This document shows positions 9,971-19,383 of a stretch of DNA of 64,000 nucleotides, piece after piece. Origin of the DNA: Luteimonas sp. MC1750 (GTDB taxonomy: Bacteria > Pseudomonadota > Gammaproteobacteria > Xanthomonadales > Xanthomonadaceae); assembly GCF_016615955.1 (NCBI RefSeq), contig NZ_CP067113.1:1984001-2048000 (forward strand). The letters are read 5' to 3'. The translations under genes and the position numbers were made by a program. The notes beneath the pieces are model-generated. The model had not been told where the DNA came from, ran no database searches, and saw only the letters and a list, made by a program, of their open reading frames with translations. Position 1 is the first letter of the stretch. Each line of letters opens with the position of its first letter.

Positions 9971-10522
9971 TCAGCCGCCGGCCACCCACTTGAGGGCCAT
10001 GCGGCGCAGGGAGGGGTCCATGGACTCGTCGGCGGCCACGGCATCGACGGCGATCCAGGCGAGATCGTTCGACTCTTCGCCGACCACATACGCCTCGTCG
10101 GCGCCCGCGCGCACCACGTAGCGCACGTCGTGGTGCCAGTGGCCGGGCACGCCCTTGCGCTCCGGGATCCAGTGGCGGTCGAGGTCGAAGATCCCGCCCT
10201 CCACGCGCAGGCCCGGCAGGCCGCTCTCCTCGCTGGCCTCGGTCAGCGCCACGCGCGCCAGGTCGGTGTCGCCATCGGCGTGTCCGCCGGGCTGCAGCCA
10301 GCGTCCGAGCTTGCGGTGATGGGTGAGCAGCGTGCGCCGTCCGTCGGCGCTGACCAGCAGGGCGGAGGCGGTGAAGTGCCCCTCGAGCCGCTCGCGCAGG
10401 AAGGCATGCACGCCCTCGCGCAGCAGCACGATGAACCGGGCGGCGTCCTCGGCTTCGCCCGGCCACGCGGCGGCATGGGCGGTGAATGCGGACTCGAGCG
10501 CGGTGATCGGATCGGGAGGCAT
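9971..10522 (-). CDS. NUDIX hydrolase
   Basis: The ATG at 10522 gives 183 residues. The Nudix motif lies in the GGHADGDT to EASEESGL segment (about residues 79-101). The two metal-binding glutamates of the EE pair are present, but the first conserved Glu and the Arg of the consensus are both Thr, so the box is slightly degenerate. A ~45-residue helical N-terminal region precedes the Nudix fold. Nudix enzymes hydrolyse nucleoside diphosphates linked to another moiety, and the substrate cannot be told from sequence. The longer in-frame N-terminus is rejected because it is Arg/Cys-rich and unlike the rest. The gene is monocistronic on the minus strand, facing serA. Confidence 0.85.
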   Translation of the reverse strand: MPPDPITALESAFTAHAAAWPGEAEDAARFIVLLREGVHAFLRERLEGHFTASALLVSADGRRTLLTHHRKLGRWLQPGGHADGDTDLARVALTEASEESGLPGLRVEGGIFDLDRHWIPERKGVPGHWHHDVRYVVRAGADEAYVVGEESNDLAWIAVDAVAADESMDPSLRRMALKWVAGG

Positions 10523-10710
10523 GCTGGATCGCCGCGGGCGGCACTGGGACGGGGCGCCATTATCACCGCGCAGCGCGCTGCACTGCGGCTTGTGCATGCG
10601 CAACCGCTTTGGCAAGGTACGGCGGCCGTGGCGCGCGATGCGCCACCCATCGCGGCATGGCCATGGGAAGGCCCGCCGCGGGACCTGACCAACGAGGGGA
10701 GAAGCTGCGG

Positions 10711-12201
10711 ATGCTGAAAGCGCTGATGAGGGTCAAGCCGGTCGAACCGGCTCCGCACGTCGATGCCGGCGAGCCCGTCGAGGGCAGCCTGCAGGGCGAA
10801 GCCACCCTCAAGCGCACCCTGACCGCGCGGCACCTGGTGCTGCTGGGCGTGGGTGCGGTGATCGGCGCCGGCATCTTCGTGCTGACCGGCCAGGCCGCCG
10901 CCAACCACGCCGGCCCGGCGATCATGCTCAGCTTCGTCCTCGCCGGCCTGGCCTGCGCGTTCGCGGGCCTCTGCTACGCCGAGTTCGCGGCGATGATGCC
11001 GGTCTCCGGCAGCGCGTATTCCTACTCCTACGCCACGCTGGGCGAATACGTCGCCTGGTTCATCGGCTGGTGCCTGGTGCTGGAGTACCTGTTCGCCTCG
11101 AGTACGGTCGCGGTTGGCTGGTCGGGCTATCTGGTGAGCTTCCTCACCACCACGCTCGGACTCCCCTTCCCCGCCGAGCTGGCCTCGGCGCCCATCACCT
11201 GGGACGGCTCGGGCTTCGTGCGCACCGCGGGCGTCATCAACCTGCCGGCGGTGGCGATCGTCGCCGCGGTCAGCGGGCTCTGCTACGTCGGTATCACCCA
11301 GTCGGCGTACGTGAACGCGATCGTCGTCGCGATCAAGATCACCGTGATCGCGGCCTTCCTCGGCTTTGGCATCCAGTACATCGATCCGGCCAACTTCACC
11401 CCGTTCATTCCGGCCAACGAAGGCCCTGGCCGCTTCGGCATGGACGGCGTGTTCCGCGCCGCGACCATCGTGTTCTTCGCCTACATCGGCTTCGACGCGG
11501 TCTCGACCGCCGCCGGCGAGGCGAAGAACCCGCAGCGCGACATGCCGATCGGCATCCTCGGCTCGCTGGTCCTCTGCACCCTGGTCTACATCGCGGTCTG
11601 CGCGGTGCTGATCGGCATGGCGCCGTATCGCGAACTCGACACCGCCAAGCCGGTGGCCACCGCGCTCGAGCTGGCCATGCGGGCCAATCCCGGCGCCAAT
11701 CTCGGCTGGCTGAAGACCGCGGTGGAGATCGGCGCGATCGCCGGCCTGTCGTCGGTGATCCTGGTGATGCTGATGGCCCAGCCGCGCATCTTCTATTCGA
11801 TGTCGCGCGACGGCCTGATGCCGAAGATGTTCGGCAAGGTGCACCCCAGGCACCACACGCCCTACGTCGGCACCATCGTGGTGGGCGTCGTGGCCTGCCT
11901 GCTGGCCGGCTTCATGCCGCTGAGCGTGCTCGGCGAACTGGTTTCGATGGGCACCCTGATCGCATTCGCGACGGTCTGCCTGGGCGTGTTCGTGCTCCGC
12001 TATACCCGACCCGACCTCACGCGGCCGTTCCGCGTGCCGATGTTCTGGCTGATCTGCCCGCTGGGCGTGATCGCCTGCCTGTTCCTGTTCTTCCAGTCGT
12101 TCATGGAGCACTGGCTGATCTTCGTGCTGTGGACCCTGCTCGGACAGGCGATCTACTTCGGCTACGGCTACCGCAACAGCAAGCTCAACCAGGCGCGCTG
12201 A
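10711..12201 (+). CDS. APC-superfamily amino acid permease (YfnA/CAT-like)
   Basis: This 496-residue integral inner-membrane protein has about 12 to 13 predicted transmembrane helices. The first carries the APC substrate-binding signature GVGAVIGAGIFVLTG, and later conserved segments include FFAYIGFDAVSTAAGEAKNPQRDMP and the RIFYSMSRDGLMP loop. These place it with cationic amino acid transporter-like members such as YfnA. The substrate is not identifiable, though amino acids are likely. The ATG at 10711 is chosen because a GGGGAGAAG ribosome-binding site precedes it and the sequence before it is not conserved-looking. A second APC permease follows 28 bp downstream. Confidence 0.9.
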   Translation: MLKALMRVKPVEPAPHVDAGEPVEGSLQGEATLKRTLTARHLVLLGVGAVIGAGIFVLTGQAAANHAGPAIMLSFVLAGLACAFAGLCYAEFAAMMPVSGSAYSYSYATLGEYVAWFIGWCLVLEYLFASSTVAVGWSGYLVSFLTTTLGLPFPAELASAPITWDGSGFVRTAGVINLPAVAIVAAVSGLCYVGITQSAYVNAIVVAIKITVIAAFLGFGIQYIDPANFTPFIPANEGPGRFGMDGVFRAATIVFFAYIGFDAVSTAAGEAKNPQRDMPIGILGSLVLCTLVYIAVCAVLIGMAPYRELDTAKPVATALELAMRANPGANLGWLKTAVEIGAIAGLSSVILVMLMAQPRIFYSMSRDGLMPKMFGKVHPRHHTPYVGTIVVGVVACLLAGFMPLSVLGELVSMGTLIAFATVCLGVFVLRYTRPDLTRPFRVPMFWLICPLGVIACLFLFFQSFMEHWLIFVLWTLLGQAIYFGYGYRNSKLNQAR

Positions 12202-12229
12202 CCGCGCGTTTCGGGGAATCCCAACAACG

Positions 12230-13531
12230 ATGTCCACGACCACCGCCGTGAAGAAGATCGGCCCGGTGCTGGCGACCTTCATGGTCGCCAACAACATGAT
12301 CGGCTCCGGCTTCTTCCTGCTGCCGGCCACCCTGGCCAAGTCCGGCACGGTCACCGCGCTGTCGTGGCTGATCGGCACCCTGCTGGCGGTGGCACTGGGC
12401 GCGGCCTTCGCGCGCATCGCACGCCAGCATCCGGACCTCACCTCGCCGGACGACTATGTGCGTCCGTCGCTGGGCCGCGACATGGGCTTCCTGGCGTCGA
12501 CGCTGTACTGGCTGTCGTCGTGGATCGGCAACAACGCCATCGCGGTGGCGGCCTTCGGCTACCTGATCATCCTGCTGCCGATCGAGGACTCGCTCGGCGT
12601 GCGGCTCACCGGCCAGGTGCTGCTGATCTGGGCAATGTTCGGCCTCAACCTGCTGGGGCCGCGCAGCATCGCGCGCTTCCAGTCGTTCTGCGTGGTCTTC
12701 GGCCTGCTGCCGGTGGCGGCGATCCTGGTCGCGGGCTGGACCCACTTCAATCCCGAGCTGTTCAGCGCCGGCTGGAACGTCAGCGGCCAGTCCGATCCGA
12801 TGGTCGCCTTCGGCTCGCTGGCGGTGGTGTTCTGGGCCTTCATCGGCCTGGAGACCGGGGCCATGGTCGCCGGCGTGGTGCGCGATCCGGACCGCAACGT
12901 GCCGATCGCCACGCTCGGCGGCATCGTCCTGGCCGGCGTGGTCTACCTCACGTCGTCGGTGCTGATGATGGGCATCGTGCCGGTGCAGGAACTTGCGGGC
13001 TCCAGCGCGCCGTTCGCCCTGGTGGCAGGGCGGATGTTCGGCGAGTGGGCGATTCCGGTGATCGCCGCGGCCGCCGCGCTGAAGGCCACCGGCACGCTCG
13101 GCGGCTGGATGCTGGTCACCGGCGAATCCGGCGCGCGCGCCGCGCAGCGCGGCTTCCTGCCCGCCGTGTTCGGACGCGTGCGGCGCAACGGCGCCGCCTC
13201 GACCGGCCTGCTGCTGGTGGTGCTGGCGATGACGCTGATCGCCCTGACCACGCTGTCGGATTCGGTCTCCTCGCAGTTCGAGGCGATCATCAACATGGCC
13301 GTGACCCTGGTGGTGATGGCCTACGTCGCCGCCGGCCTCAGCCTGCTGCTGGGCAGCCCCGCGCGGCCGGCGACCACCTCCGACCGCCTGCTCGGCATGG
13401 GTGCCCTGGTCGCCTGCGGCCTGCTCGTCTGGTCGACCCCGATCGACACCCTGATCGGCGCCGTCGTCATCGCCCTGCTCGCACTCGCCGCCTACCGCGG
13501 CTTCGGCCGGCGGCACGTCCCAGCGCCCTGA
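12230..13531 (+). CDS. APC-superfamily antiporter-like permease (AdiC/PotE/CadB group)
   Basis: This 433-residue membrane protein has about 12 helices. TM1 contains NNMIGSGFFLLPATLA, matching the unwound GSG helix of AdiC-type arginine/agmatine exchangers. AWNVSG, FIGLETGAMVAGVV and PDRNVPIATLGG also match that group closely. Relatives exchange a basic amino acid for its decarboxylation product, but no decarboxylase gene is adjacent, so the exchange partner is unknown. It is 28 bp behind another APC permease and probably in the same transcript. Confidence 0.88.
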   Translation: MSTTTAVKKIGPVLATFMVANNMIGSGFFLLPATLAKSGTVTALSWLIGTLLAVALGAAFARIARQHPDLTSPDDYVRPSLGRDMGFLASTLYWLSSWIGNNAIAVAAFGYLIILLPIEDSLGVRLTGQVLLIWAMFGLNLLGPRSIARFQSFCVVFGLLPVAAILVAGWTHFNPELFSAGWNVSGQSDPMVAFGSLAVVFWAFIGLETGAMVAGVVRDPDRNVPIATLGGIVLAGVVYLTSSVLMMGIVPVQELAGSSAPFALVAGRMFGEWAIPVIAAAAALKATGTLGGWMLVTGESGARAAQRGFLPAVFGRVRRNGAASTGLLLVVLAMTLIALTTLSDSVSSQFEAIINMAVTLVVMAYVAAGLSLLLGSPARPATTSDRLLGMGALVACGLLVWSTPIDTLIGAVVIALLALAAYRGFGRRHVPAP

Positions 13532-13549
13532 GCGGGCTTTCAAACGCTT

Positions 13550-13646
13550 TTTTTGCCACGGATTACGCGGATAAGAGCAGATAGTGGATGGCGGCGCGCT
13601 CGCCCCGGCCAATCTGCTTTGATCCGCGTAATCCGTGGCAAAAAAG
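13550..13646. repeat. Long inverted repeat, GCCACGGATT family, copy 2
   Basis: The left arm (13552-13583) reads TTTTGCCACGGATTACGCGG and onward to AGCAGAT. The right arm (13611-13645) is its inverse, from AATCTGCT to GTAATCCGTGGCAAAA. The loop is about 27 bp. A hairpin of this size downstream of the permease stop could affect transcription, but a T-tract follows it on neither strand. Confidence 0.85.
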
Positions 13647-13682
13647 CGCTTGCTGCCCCGTACCCGCGATCGGCTGAGGGGC

Positions 13683-13688
13683 TAGACT
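13683..13688 (+). promoter_or_regulatory. Candidate -10 element for mtnBDC
   Basis: TAGACT ends 6 bp before the mtnB ATG at 13695, which would put the transcript start at or next to the start codon. No Shine-Dalgarno sequence is visible before the ATG, consistent with a leaderless transcript. No -35 hexamer is convincing. Confidence 0.35.
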
Positions 13689-13694
13689 TGCGGC

Positions 13695-14339
13695 ATGAAC
13701 GAGACACTGCCCTACGACGTCCACCGGCTGCGCGAGCTGGCCGGTGAGATCATCGTCAACGTGCGCGAGCTGGCGGCCCTCGGGTGGACGCCGGCGACGA
13801 GCAGCAATTTTTCGCACCGGCTGGATGGCGCCCACGCGGCGATCACCGTCTCGGGTCGCGACAAGGGCAAGCTGCGCGAGGACGACATCATGGTCGTCGA
13901 CATGGACGGTCGCGCCGTCGGCAGTGACCACCGGCCTTCGGCCGAGACGCTGCTGCATACCCGGCTCTATGCGCGCTTCGCCGACGTCGGCTGCGTGCTG
14001 CACACCCATTCGCGCGCGCAGACGATCGCTTCGCGGCTGTTCGCCGGCTCCGGGCACGTGCGCCTGGAAGGATACGAACTGCTGAAGGCCTTCCGCGGCA
14101 ATGCGACGCACGAGGCCGCGATCGACGTGCCGGTGCTGCCCAACTCGCAGGACATGCCCACGCTCGCCGCGCAGGTCGATGCCCTGCTCGACCAGCGCCC
14201 GATGTGGGGCTACCTGATCGACGGCCACGGCCTGTACGCCTGGGGCCGCGACATGGCCGAGGCGCGCCGGCACCTGGACGCATTCGAATTCCTGCTCGAC
14301 TGCGAGCTGGAGCTGCGCCGGCTCACCGCCGGCCACTGA
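13695..14339 (+). CDS. mtnB: Methylthioribulose-1-phosphate dehydratase
   Basis: This 214-residue class II aldolase-type protein dehydrates methylthioribulose 1-phosphate to a diketo-methylthiopentyl phosphate in methionine salvage. It shows the family [10 protein letters not shown] segment near residue 34, the zinc-ligand HTHS motif (about 97-100), and a third histidine in the C-terminal DGHGLYAWG block. Gene order mtnB-mtnD-mtnC with gaps of 12 bp and a 4-bp overlap leaves little doubt about the pathway. mtnN/mtnA/mtnK equivalents are not in this window. Confidence 0.95.
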   Translation: MNETLPYDVHRLRELAGEIIVNVRELAALGWTPATSSNFSHRLDGAHAAITVSGRDKGKLREDDIMVVDMDGRAVGSDHRPSAETLLHTRLYARFADVGCVLHTHSRAQTIASRLFAGSGHVRLEGYELLKAFRGNATHEAAIDVPVLPNSQDMPTLAAQVDALLDQRPMWGYLIDGHGLYAWGRDMAEARRHLDAFEFLLDCELELRRLTAGH

Positions 14340-14351
14340 CTGGAGACCGCC

Positions 14352-14909
14352 ATGAGCCGCCTGCGCATCTTTGCCGACGACGCCCCCGGCGCACCGCTCT
14401 TCGACACCCGCGACGGCGACGCGATCGCGCGCGAGCTCGCGTCGATCGGGGTCACCTTCGAGCGCTGGCAGGCCAGCCAACCGGTCTCCGCCGGTGCCTC
14501 GCAGGACGAGGTGCTCGCCGCCTACGCCGACGACATCGCGCGCATCAGCGCCGAGCGCGGCTTCACCACCGTCGACGTGGTGAGCATCGCGCCCGACAAC
14601 CCGAAGCGCGAGGACATGCGCCGGACCTTCCTCGACGAGCACTTCCACAAGGAAGACGAGGTCCGCTTCTTCGTCGCCGGCTCCGGCCTGTTCACCCTGC
14701 ACGTGGCCGACCGCGTCTACGAGATCGAGTGCGTCAAGGGCGACCTGATCGCCGTGCCCGACGGCACCACGCACTGGTTCGACATGGGCCCCGAGCCCGA
14801 ATTCGTCGCGATCCGGTTCTTCCAGCAGCCCGACGGCTGGGTGGGCCACTTCACCGGCACCGACATCGCCCAGCGCTTCCCGCGCTACGAGAAGCCGTCG
14901 CGTCCATGA
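14352..14909 (+). CDS. mtnD: Acireductone dioxygenase
   Basis: This 185-residue cupin enzyme adds O2 to the acireductone intermediate. The Fe form yields the ketoacid precursor of methionine, and the Ni form is off-pathway. The metal-ligand motif is clear: [12 protein letters not shown] near residues 96-107, with the fourth ligand His later in the GTTHWFDMG segment. Length matches the family (about 180). A GGAGA ribosome-binding site precedes the ATG. The TGA overlaps the mtnC ATG (ATGA), indicating translational coupling. Confidence 0.96.
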   Translation: MSRLRIFADDAPGAPLFDTRDGDAIARELASIGVTFERWQASQPVSAGASQDEVLAAYADDIARISAERGFTTVDVVSIAPDNPKREDMRRTFLDEHFHKEDEVRFFVAGSGLFTLHVADRVYEIECVKGDLIAVPDGTTHWFDMGPEPEFVAIRFFQQPDGWVGHFTGTDIAQRFPRYEKPSRP

Positions 14910-15598
14910 AGACCACCATCCTGACCGACATCGAGGGCACGGCGGGCAGCATCTCGTTCGTGCGCGACGTGCTGTTTCCGTATGCGCGGCGCGAGCTGCC
15001 CCGATTCGTGCGCGAGCGCGGCCAGGAGCCGGAGGTCCGGCGGTGGCTGGACCAGGTGGCGACCGAGCACGGGGCGGTGTGCGATGACGCGGTGATCGTG
15101 GAGGTGCTGCAGGGCTGGATCGACGAGGACCGCAAGCACACGGCGCTCAAGGCCCTGCAGGGCCTGATCTGGACCGATGGCTACCGCCGCGCCGACTTCA
15201 CCGCGCACGTCTATCCCGATGCGGTCGACGGCCTGCGCCGCTGGCACGCGGCGGGGCACCCGCTCGCGGTCTACTCGTCGGGATCGGTGCCGGCGCAAAA
15301 GATGTTCTTCGGGCATTCCGATGCCGGCGACATGCTGCCGCTGTTCGACGCGTTCTTCGACACCGAGGTCGGCGGCAAGCGCGAGGCTGCCAGCTATGCG
15401 CGAATCGCCACGGAGCTCGGCGTGGCACCCGAGGCGATCGTGTTCCTGTCCGACGTGGTCGCCGAACTCGACGCCGCGCGCGAAGCCGGACTGCGCACGG
15501 TGCTGGTCGACCGTCTCGAGGACTATCCCGAGCCGCGCGGCGGTGACGCCTGCAACGGACACGCGCGGGTGGAAAGCTTCGACGCCGTAAACCCCTGA
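14906..15598 (+). CDS. mtnC: Enolase-phosphatase E1 (2,3-diketo-5-methylthio-1-phosphopentane enolase/phosphatase)
   Basis: This 230-residue HAD-family enzyme performs two successive methionine-salvage steps, enolisation and dephosphorylation. HAD motif I is TDIEGTAGS (about residues 6-14), in which the usual second Asp is replaced by Glu as in other MtnC proteins. Motif II is in YSSGSVPAQ, motif III is the conserved Lys in [10 protein letters not shown], and motif IV is [12 protein letters not shown]. It ends the mtnBDC operon, with its ATG overlapping the mtnD stop. Confidence 0.95.
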   Translation: MKTTILTDIEGTAGSISFVRDVLFPYARRELPRFVRERGQEPEVRRWLDQVATEHGAVCDDAVIVEVLQGWIDEDRKHTALKALQGLIWTDGYRRADFTAHVYPDAVDGLRRWHAAGHPLAVYSSGSVPAQKMFFGHSDAGDMLPLFDAFFDTEVGGKREAASYARIATELGVAPEAIVFLSDVVAELDAAREAGLRTVLVDRLEDYPEPRGGDACNGHARVESFDAVNP

Positions 15599-15603
15599 CG
15601 CCG

Positions 15604-15669
15604 CCGGTCTGCTTCCGGTCTGCTTCCGGTCTGCTTCCGGTCCTCTGCCGGTCCTCTGCCGATCCACTG
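15604..15669. repeat. Short tandem repeat, 11-bp unit
   Basis: Three copies of CCGGTCTGCTT (15604-15636) are followed by two of CCGGTCCTCTG (15637-15658) and a degenerate sixth unit CCGATCCACTG, which runs into the adjoining REP. It lies directly after the mtnC stop and is non-coding. Confidence 0.9.
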
Positions 15670-15794
15670 TAGGAGCGGCTATAGCCGCGATCCACGGTGC
15701 GATGGCCTGACCCGGCAAGGGCGATCGCGGCTGTAGCCGCTCCTACAGGTCGCGATCCGACGCTGCGGACATCGCGGCTGTAGCCGCTCCTACA
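15668..15794. repeat. REP cluster, three TGTAGGAGC-type units
   Basis: One unit is in forward orientation (15668-15692, TGTAGGAGCGGCTATAGCCG and on to GATC). Two are inverted (15723-15747 and 15771-15794). The last supplies the TAG stop codon of the phosphoesterase gene on the minus strand. The cluster fills the gap between convergent mtnC and that gene. Confidence 0.9.
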
Positions 15795-17400
15795 GGGGGC
15801 GGGGCGCGGTCGCGGGGGGCGGGACGGGTGTCGGGCGTTCTTCGAGGCGGTAGCGGGTCGCGGCCCGCTGCTCGCCGTGCCAGCGGTCGAAGGCGCGCAC
15901 CTCGATGTCGTGGTCACCGGCGGCCAGGTCGGTCGGCAGCGCGCCGCGCCACAGGTGGGTCGAGGGTTCGGCTTCGGGCGAGCGGTCATGGCCGCGCAGG
16001 GTTGCGGCGGCATCGTCGCGCGCGTTCTCGGCCATGAGCCAGGGGTCGGGACGCTCGACCCGCTGCATGGCCGTCCACTCGCCGCCGTCCACGCGGTACT
16101 CGACGCGCGTGTCGGCCTCGCCCATGTAGACGTTGGCGTACACCGCCCACGCCCGATACGCGCCGCGCCGCAGCGCGCGGGGTGCGTGCAGGTGCATGGC
16201 CGCGGTGCGCGCGGGGTCGTCGGCCGGCAGCCGCGCCGGATGCCAGGAGAGGCGATAGCGCCCGTCGGCCGCGATGTCGAGCAGCGCATGCCCGTTCGGC
16301 GTGCCATCGGCCATCGTCGCGTCGGGGATGCCTTCGGCGTCCGGTGCACCCGACCAGAAGGCCCCGCTGGCGGCACCAACGTTGAACTCGTGCAGCGGCT
16401 CCGCGCCATGCCAACCCTCCGCGGGTCCGTGGCGGTGGTGGCGCTGGGTATGCCGGTGGCCGCTGAGCACCAGCAGCTTCGGAACGTCCTGCAGTAGTGC
16501 GAAGAGCCGCTCGCGGTCAGCGGTGCGGAACGTGGCGGGCCGACCGGGCGCAGCGGTATCGAACAGCGGGATGTGCACGCCCAGCACCAGCAGGCGGTCC
16601 CTGGGCACGCTGGGCAGCCAGGCCTCGAGGAAGGCGAACTGGTCCTCGCGCAGGCCGCCGACATAAGAGGGCCGTCCACCGGGCTGCAGCACCACGTCGT
16701 CGAGCATGAGGAAGCTCGCGGCATCCTCATGCCACGCGAAGCTGTCGGGCCCGTAGCTGGCGTGGAAGGCGGCGAGCGAGGCATCGTCGGCGTCCGCGCC
16801 CGGGTCGAAGTCGTGGTTGCCGGGCACGTGCAGCCAGGGCACGCGCAGCCGCGTGGTCGCCGCGTTGACCTGCGGATACAGCGCGACCACGTCGTCGACG
16901 ATGTCGCCCAGGCTGATGCCGAGGTCGGCACGGCGGTCCGCGGCCGCCAGCGGCGCGACGATGTCGCGCGCGTAATGGTCGACATCGACCAGCGATTTCA
17001 CCTGCGGGTCGGCGAACACCAGCACCGACAGCGCGCGGTCTCCCCGCCGGTCCGGCTGCTGCAGGGCGAAGTCGCCGCGGTGCACATGGCCAGGACCACG
17101 CGGCGCGTGCCAGGCCGCGGGCAGGCCGTCATCGCGCGCCGGCAGTCGCCAGCCGGCGGGCTTCACCACGAACACCGGGACAGCGTCGCGTGCGTCGAGA
17201 CGGTAGCGGCCATCGGCGTCACTCAGCGCGAGCGTCCTCCCGTCCGACACCGCCACCCCTGCGATGCCCGGCTCGTCGGGGTCCGCCAGGCCATTGCCAT
17301 CGAGGTCGTGGAAGACGCGCCCCTCCCAGCGCACCGCATCGGCAACGCCGGACGCCGCCAGCAGGCAGATCAATGACAGGAGGCGCAGGGACATGGACAT
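15790..17400 (-). CDS. Secreted calcineurin-like phosphoesterase
   Basis: This 536-residue protein opens with a signal peptide (MSMSLRLLSLICLLAASGVADA). Next is a small beta-sandwich-like domain (about 24-110) containing DLDGNGLADPDEPG, as in the N-terminal modules of bacterial calcineurin-like phosphoesterases. The metallophosphatase core follows (about 125-340): FADPQ, LGDIVDD, PGNHDFD, GVHIP and LSGHRHTQRHH supply the dimetal ligands. The remaining ~190 residues look like a beta-rich C-terminal module. The substrate is unknown and the location is probably periplasmic. The stop codon lies in a REP unit. The gene is divergent from a diguanylate cyclase. Confidence 0.9.
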   Translation of the reverse strand: MSMSLRLLSLICLLAASGVADAVRWEGRVFHDLDGNGLADPDEPGIAGVAVSDGRTLALSDADGRYRLDARDAVPVFVVKPAGWRLPARDDGLPAAWHAPRGPGHVHRGDFALQQPDRRGDRALSVLVFADPQVKSLVDVDHYARDIVAPLAAADRRADLGISLGDIVDDVVALYPQVNAATTRLRVPWLHVPGNHDFDPGADADDASLAAFHASYGPDSFAWHEDAASFLMLDDVVLQPGGRPSYVGGLREDQFAFLEAWLPSVPRDRLLVLGVHIPLFDTAAPGRPATFRTADRERLFALLQDVPKLLVLSGHRHTQRHHRHGPAEGWHGAEPLHEFNVGAASGAFWSGAPDAEGIPDATMADGTPNGHALLDIAADGRYRLSWHPARLPADDPARTAAMHLHAPRALRRGAYRAWAVYANVYMGEADTRVEYRVDGGEWTAMQRVERPDPWLMAENARDDAAATLRGHDRSPEAEPSTHLWRGALPTDLAAGDHDIEVRAFDRWHGEQRAATRYRLEERPTPVPPPATAPRPL

Positions 17401-17529
17401 CGTGGCTCCGTGGCCGGACGGATGGCCCGTTATCGTGCCCGATCGCGTTTAGACATGGGTTGCCGGCAGGCATATGATCGGGCCGGGCTGTGGCCGGCAG
17501 ATGTCATGGGCGCGTCTGGAGGGGTCAGG

Positions 17530-19359
17530 ATGATCGGCGCGAGGCCCTGGATGGCCTGGCTCACGGCCTTCGCCGTCGCGCTTCTGGCGCTCGGTGGATC
17601 GGCCGTGGCCGGCACGATCGAGCTGGCACCCGGCACCGGCGAGCTGGCGCTCTCGCCGCACGTCGACTACCGACACGACACCACGGGACGCGACACCGTG
17701 CAGGACGCCTGGGCGCTCGTCGGCACCGATGCCTTCGCGCCGCTTCCCGGCGGCAACCCGGCCTTCGGCTTCCAGGACGGCGCCTTCTGGGTCCACGCGC
17801 GGATCATCAACCGGGACCCGGCCGAGGTGCGCTGGCTGCTGGTCCAGACCTATCCCCTCAGCGACCACCTCGACCTCTACCTGCGCTATCCCGACGGCCG
17901 CATCGTCCACCAGACCGGGGGCGACGCCCTGCCCTTCGGCGAACGCGTGATCCGCTACCGCCACCCCAACTTCCTGCTCGACCTGCCCGTGGGCCAGCCG
18001 GTCGACATCCTGTTCCGGGTCCAGAGCCAGAGTTCGATGCAGGTGCCGCTGGTGCTGTACACGCCGGCCGCGTTCACCGAGCTCTCGCGCGACGCCCAGT
18101 TCTCGATCGGCCTGTACTACGGGATCCTGGTGGCGCTGTTCTTCTACAACCTGGTGCTGTGGCTGGTGCTGCGCGACGCCAGCTATTTCTGGTACCTGTT
18201 CCACATCAGCGCCTTCGGCCTGGTGCTGTTCTGCCTCAACGGCCTCGGCTTCGAATACCTCTGGCCCGACAACACCTGGCTGGCCGACAAGTCGGTGCCG
18301 CTGTCGATCAGCCTGGCGCTGATCGGCATGCACCAGTTCGCGCGCATCTTCCTCGGCCTCGGCGAACGCTGGCCGGCCGGCAACCGGGTCAGCATCGTCG
18401 CCATCGCGACCTTCGCCTGCTTCGGCATCGCCGCGCTGGTGGTGCCCTACCGGCTGATCACCCCGGCGGTCTCGCTGGCGGTGCTGGCGAGCATTCTCTG
18501 GATCACCGTGGTCGGCGTGGTCGCGCTGGGACGCGGCTATGCGCCGGCCAGGCTGTTCCTGCTGTCCTGGGCGATGTTCCTCGCGGGCACCGCGGTCTAC
18601 ACCCTGGTGGCCTTCGGGGTGTTCCCGAAGACCTTCTTCACCGAGTACGGGGTCCAGCTCGGCTCGGCGCTGGAGATGCTGTTCCTGTCGATCGCACTCA
18701 GCTACCGCTACGCCTCGCTGCGCAGCGAGAACGAACGCATCGTGAGCGACGCCAACGTGCAGCTCGAACGCAAGGTCGCGCAGCGCACCCGCGAGCTGCG
18801 CAACACGCTCGACCAGCTCGAGGAAACCGCGGCGCGGCTGCGCGAGTCGGGCCGACGCGACGGGCTGACCGGCCTGTACAACCGCTCGCACTTCCACGAC
18901 GCGTTCGAACGCCTGCTCGTGGAGTGCAACCGCGAGCGCCAGTCGCTCTCGCTGCTGATGGTCGACCTCGACTACTTCAAGTCGATCAACGACGAGCACG
19001 GCCACATGGTGGGCGACGACGTGCTGCGTGCCGCGGCCCAGCGCATCGGCGATGCCCTCGAGCCGCACGAGGCGCTGCTGGCACGCTTCGGCGGCGAGGA
19101 ATTCGTCGTCGTCCTGCCGCGCACCGACCTGCGCGGCGCGGTGGCCGTCGCCGAGGGCGTGCGCCGGGCGATCGCCTCCCGGCCCTGCATCTCGCAGCAC
19201 GGCCCTCCGGTGCGGGTGTCCGCCAGCGTCGGCGTCCACACCGTGGTGCCGGGCACCGTCGACGACATCGAGGACGCGCTGCAGGTCGCCGACCAGGCGC
19301 TGTACGCGGCCAAGGCCCACGGACGCGACTGCGTCCGCACCTCGATCTCGGCGGCCTGA
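17530..19359 (+). CDS. 7TM-DISM diguanylate cyclase
   Basis: The ATG at 17530 has a strong GGAGGGG ribosome-binding site five bases upstream and gives 609 residues starting with a signal peptide (MIGARPWMAWLTAFAVALLALG). A periplasmic 7TMR-DISM extracellular sensor domain (about 35-185) is followed by seven membrane helices (about 195-405), a short coiled coil (about 410-450), and a GGDEF domain with intact GGEEF at 521-525. The protein should make c-di-GMP in response to an extracytoplasmic signal, possibly a carbohydrate-like ligand as in other DISM proteins. A longer in-frame start at 17410 lacks a ribosome-binding site. Confidence 0.93.
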   Translation: MIGARPWMAWLTAFAVALLALGGSAVAGTIELAPGTGELALSPHVDYRHDTTGRDTVQDAWALVGTDAFAPLPGGNPAFGFQDGAFWVHARIINRDPAEVRWLLVQTYPLSDHLDLYLRYPDGRIVHQTGGDALPFGERVIRYRHPNFLLDLPVGQPVDILFRVQSQSSMQVPLVLYTPAAFTELSRDAQFSIGLYYGILVALFFYNLVLWLVLRDASYFWYLFHISAFGLVLFCLNGLGFEYLWPDNTWLADKSVPLSISLALIGMHQFARIFLGLGERWPAGNRVSIVAIATFACFGIAALVVPYRLITPAVSLAVLASILWITVVGVVALGRGYAPARLFLLSWAMFLAGTAVYTLVAFGVFPKTFFTEYGVQLGSALEMLFLSIALSYRYASLRSENERIVSDANVQLERKVAQRTRELRNTLDQLEETAARLRESGRRDGLTGLYNRSHFHDAFERLLVECNRERQSLSLLMVDLDYFKSINDEHGHMVGDDVLRAAAQRIGDALEPHEALLARFGGEEFVVVLPRTDLRGAVAVAEGVRRAIASRPCISQHGPPVRVSASVGVHTVVPGTVDDIEDALQVADQALYAAKAHGRDCVRTSISAA

Positions 19360-19383
19360 GGCGCCGCGTCTGCCAAAGAACCG

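Noticed and set aside
13550..13646. Rho-independent terminator after the AdiC-like gene
   Set aside because: The hairpin is flanked by T on the left and A on the right, so neither strand has the U-tract after the stem.
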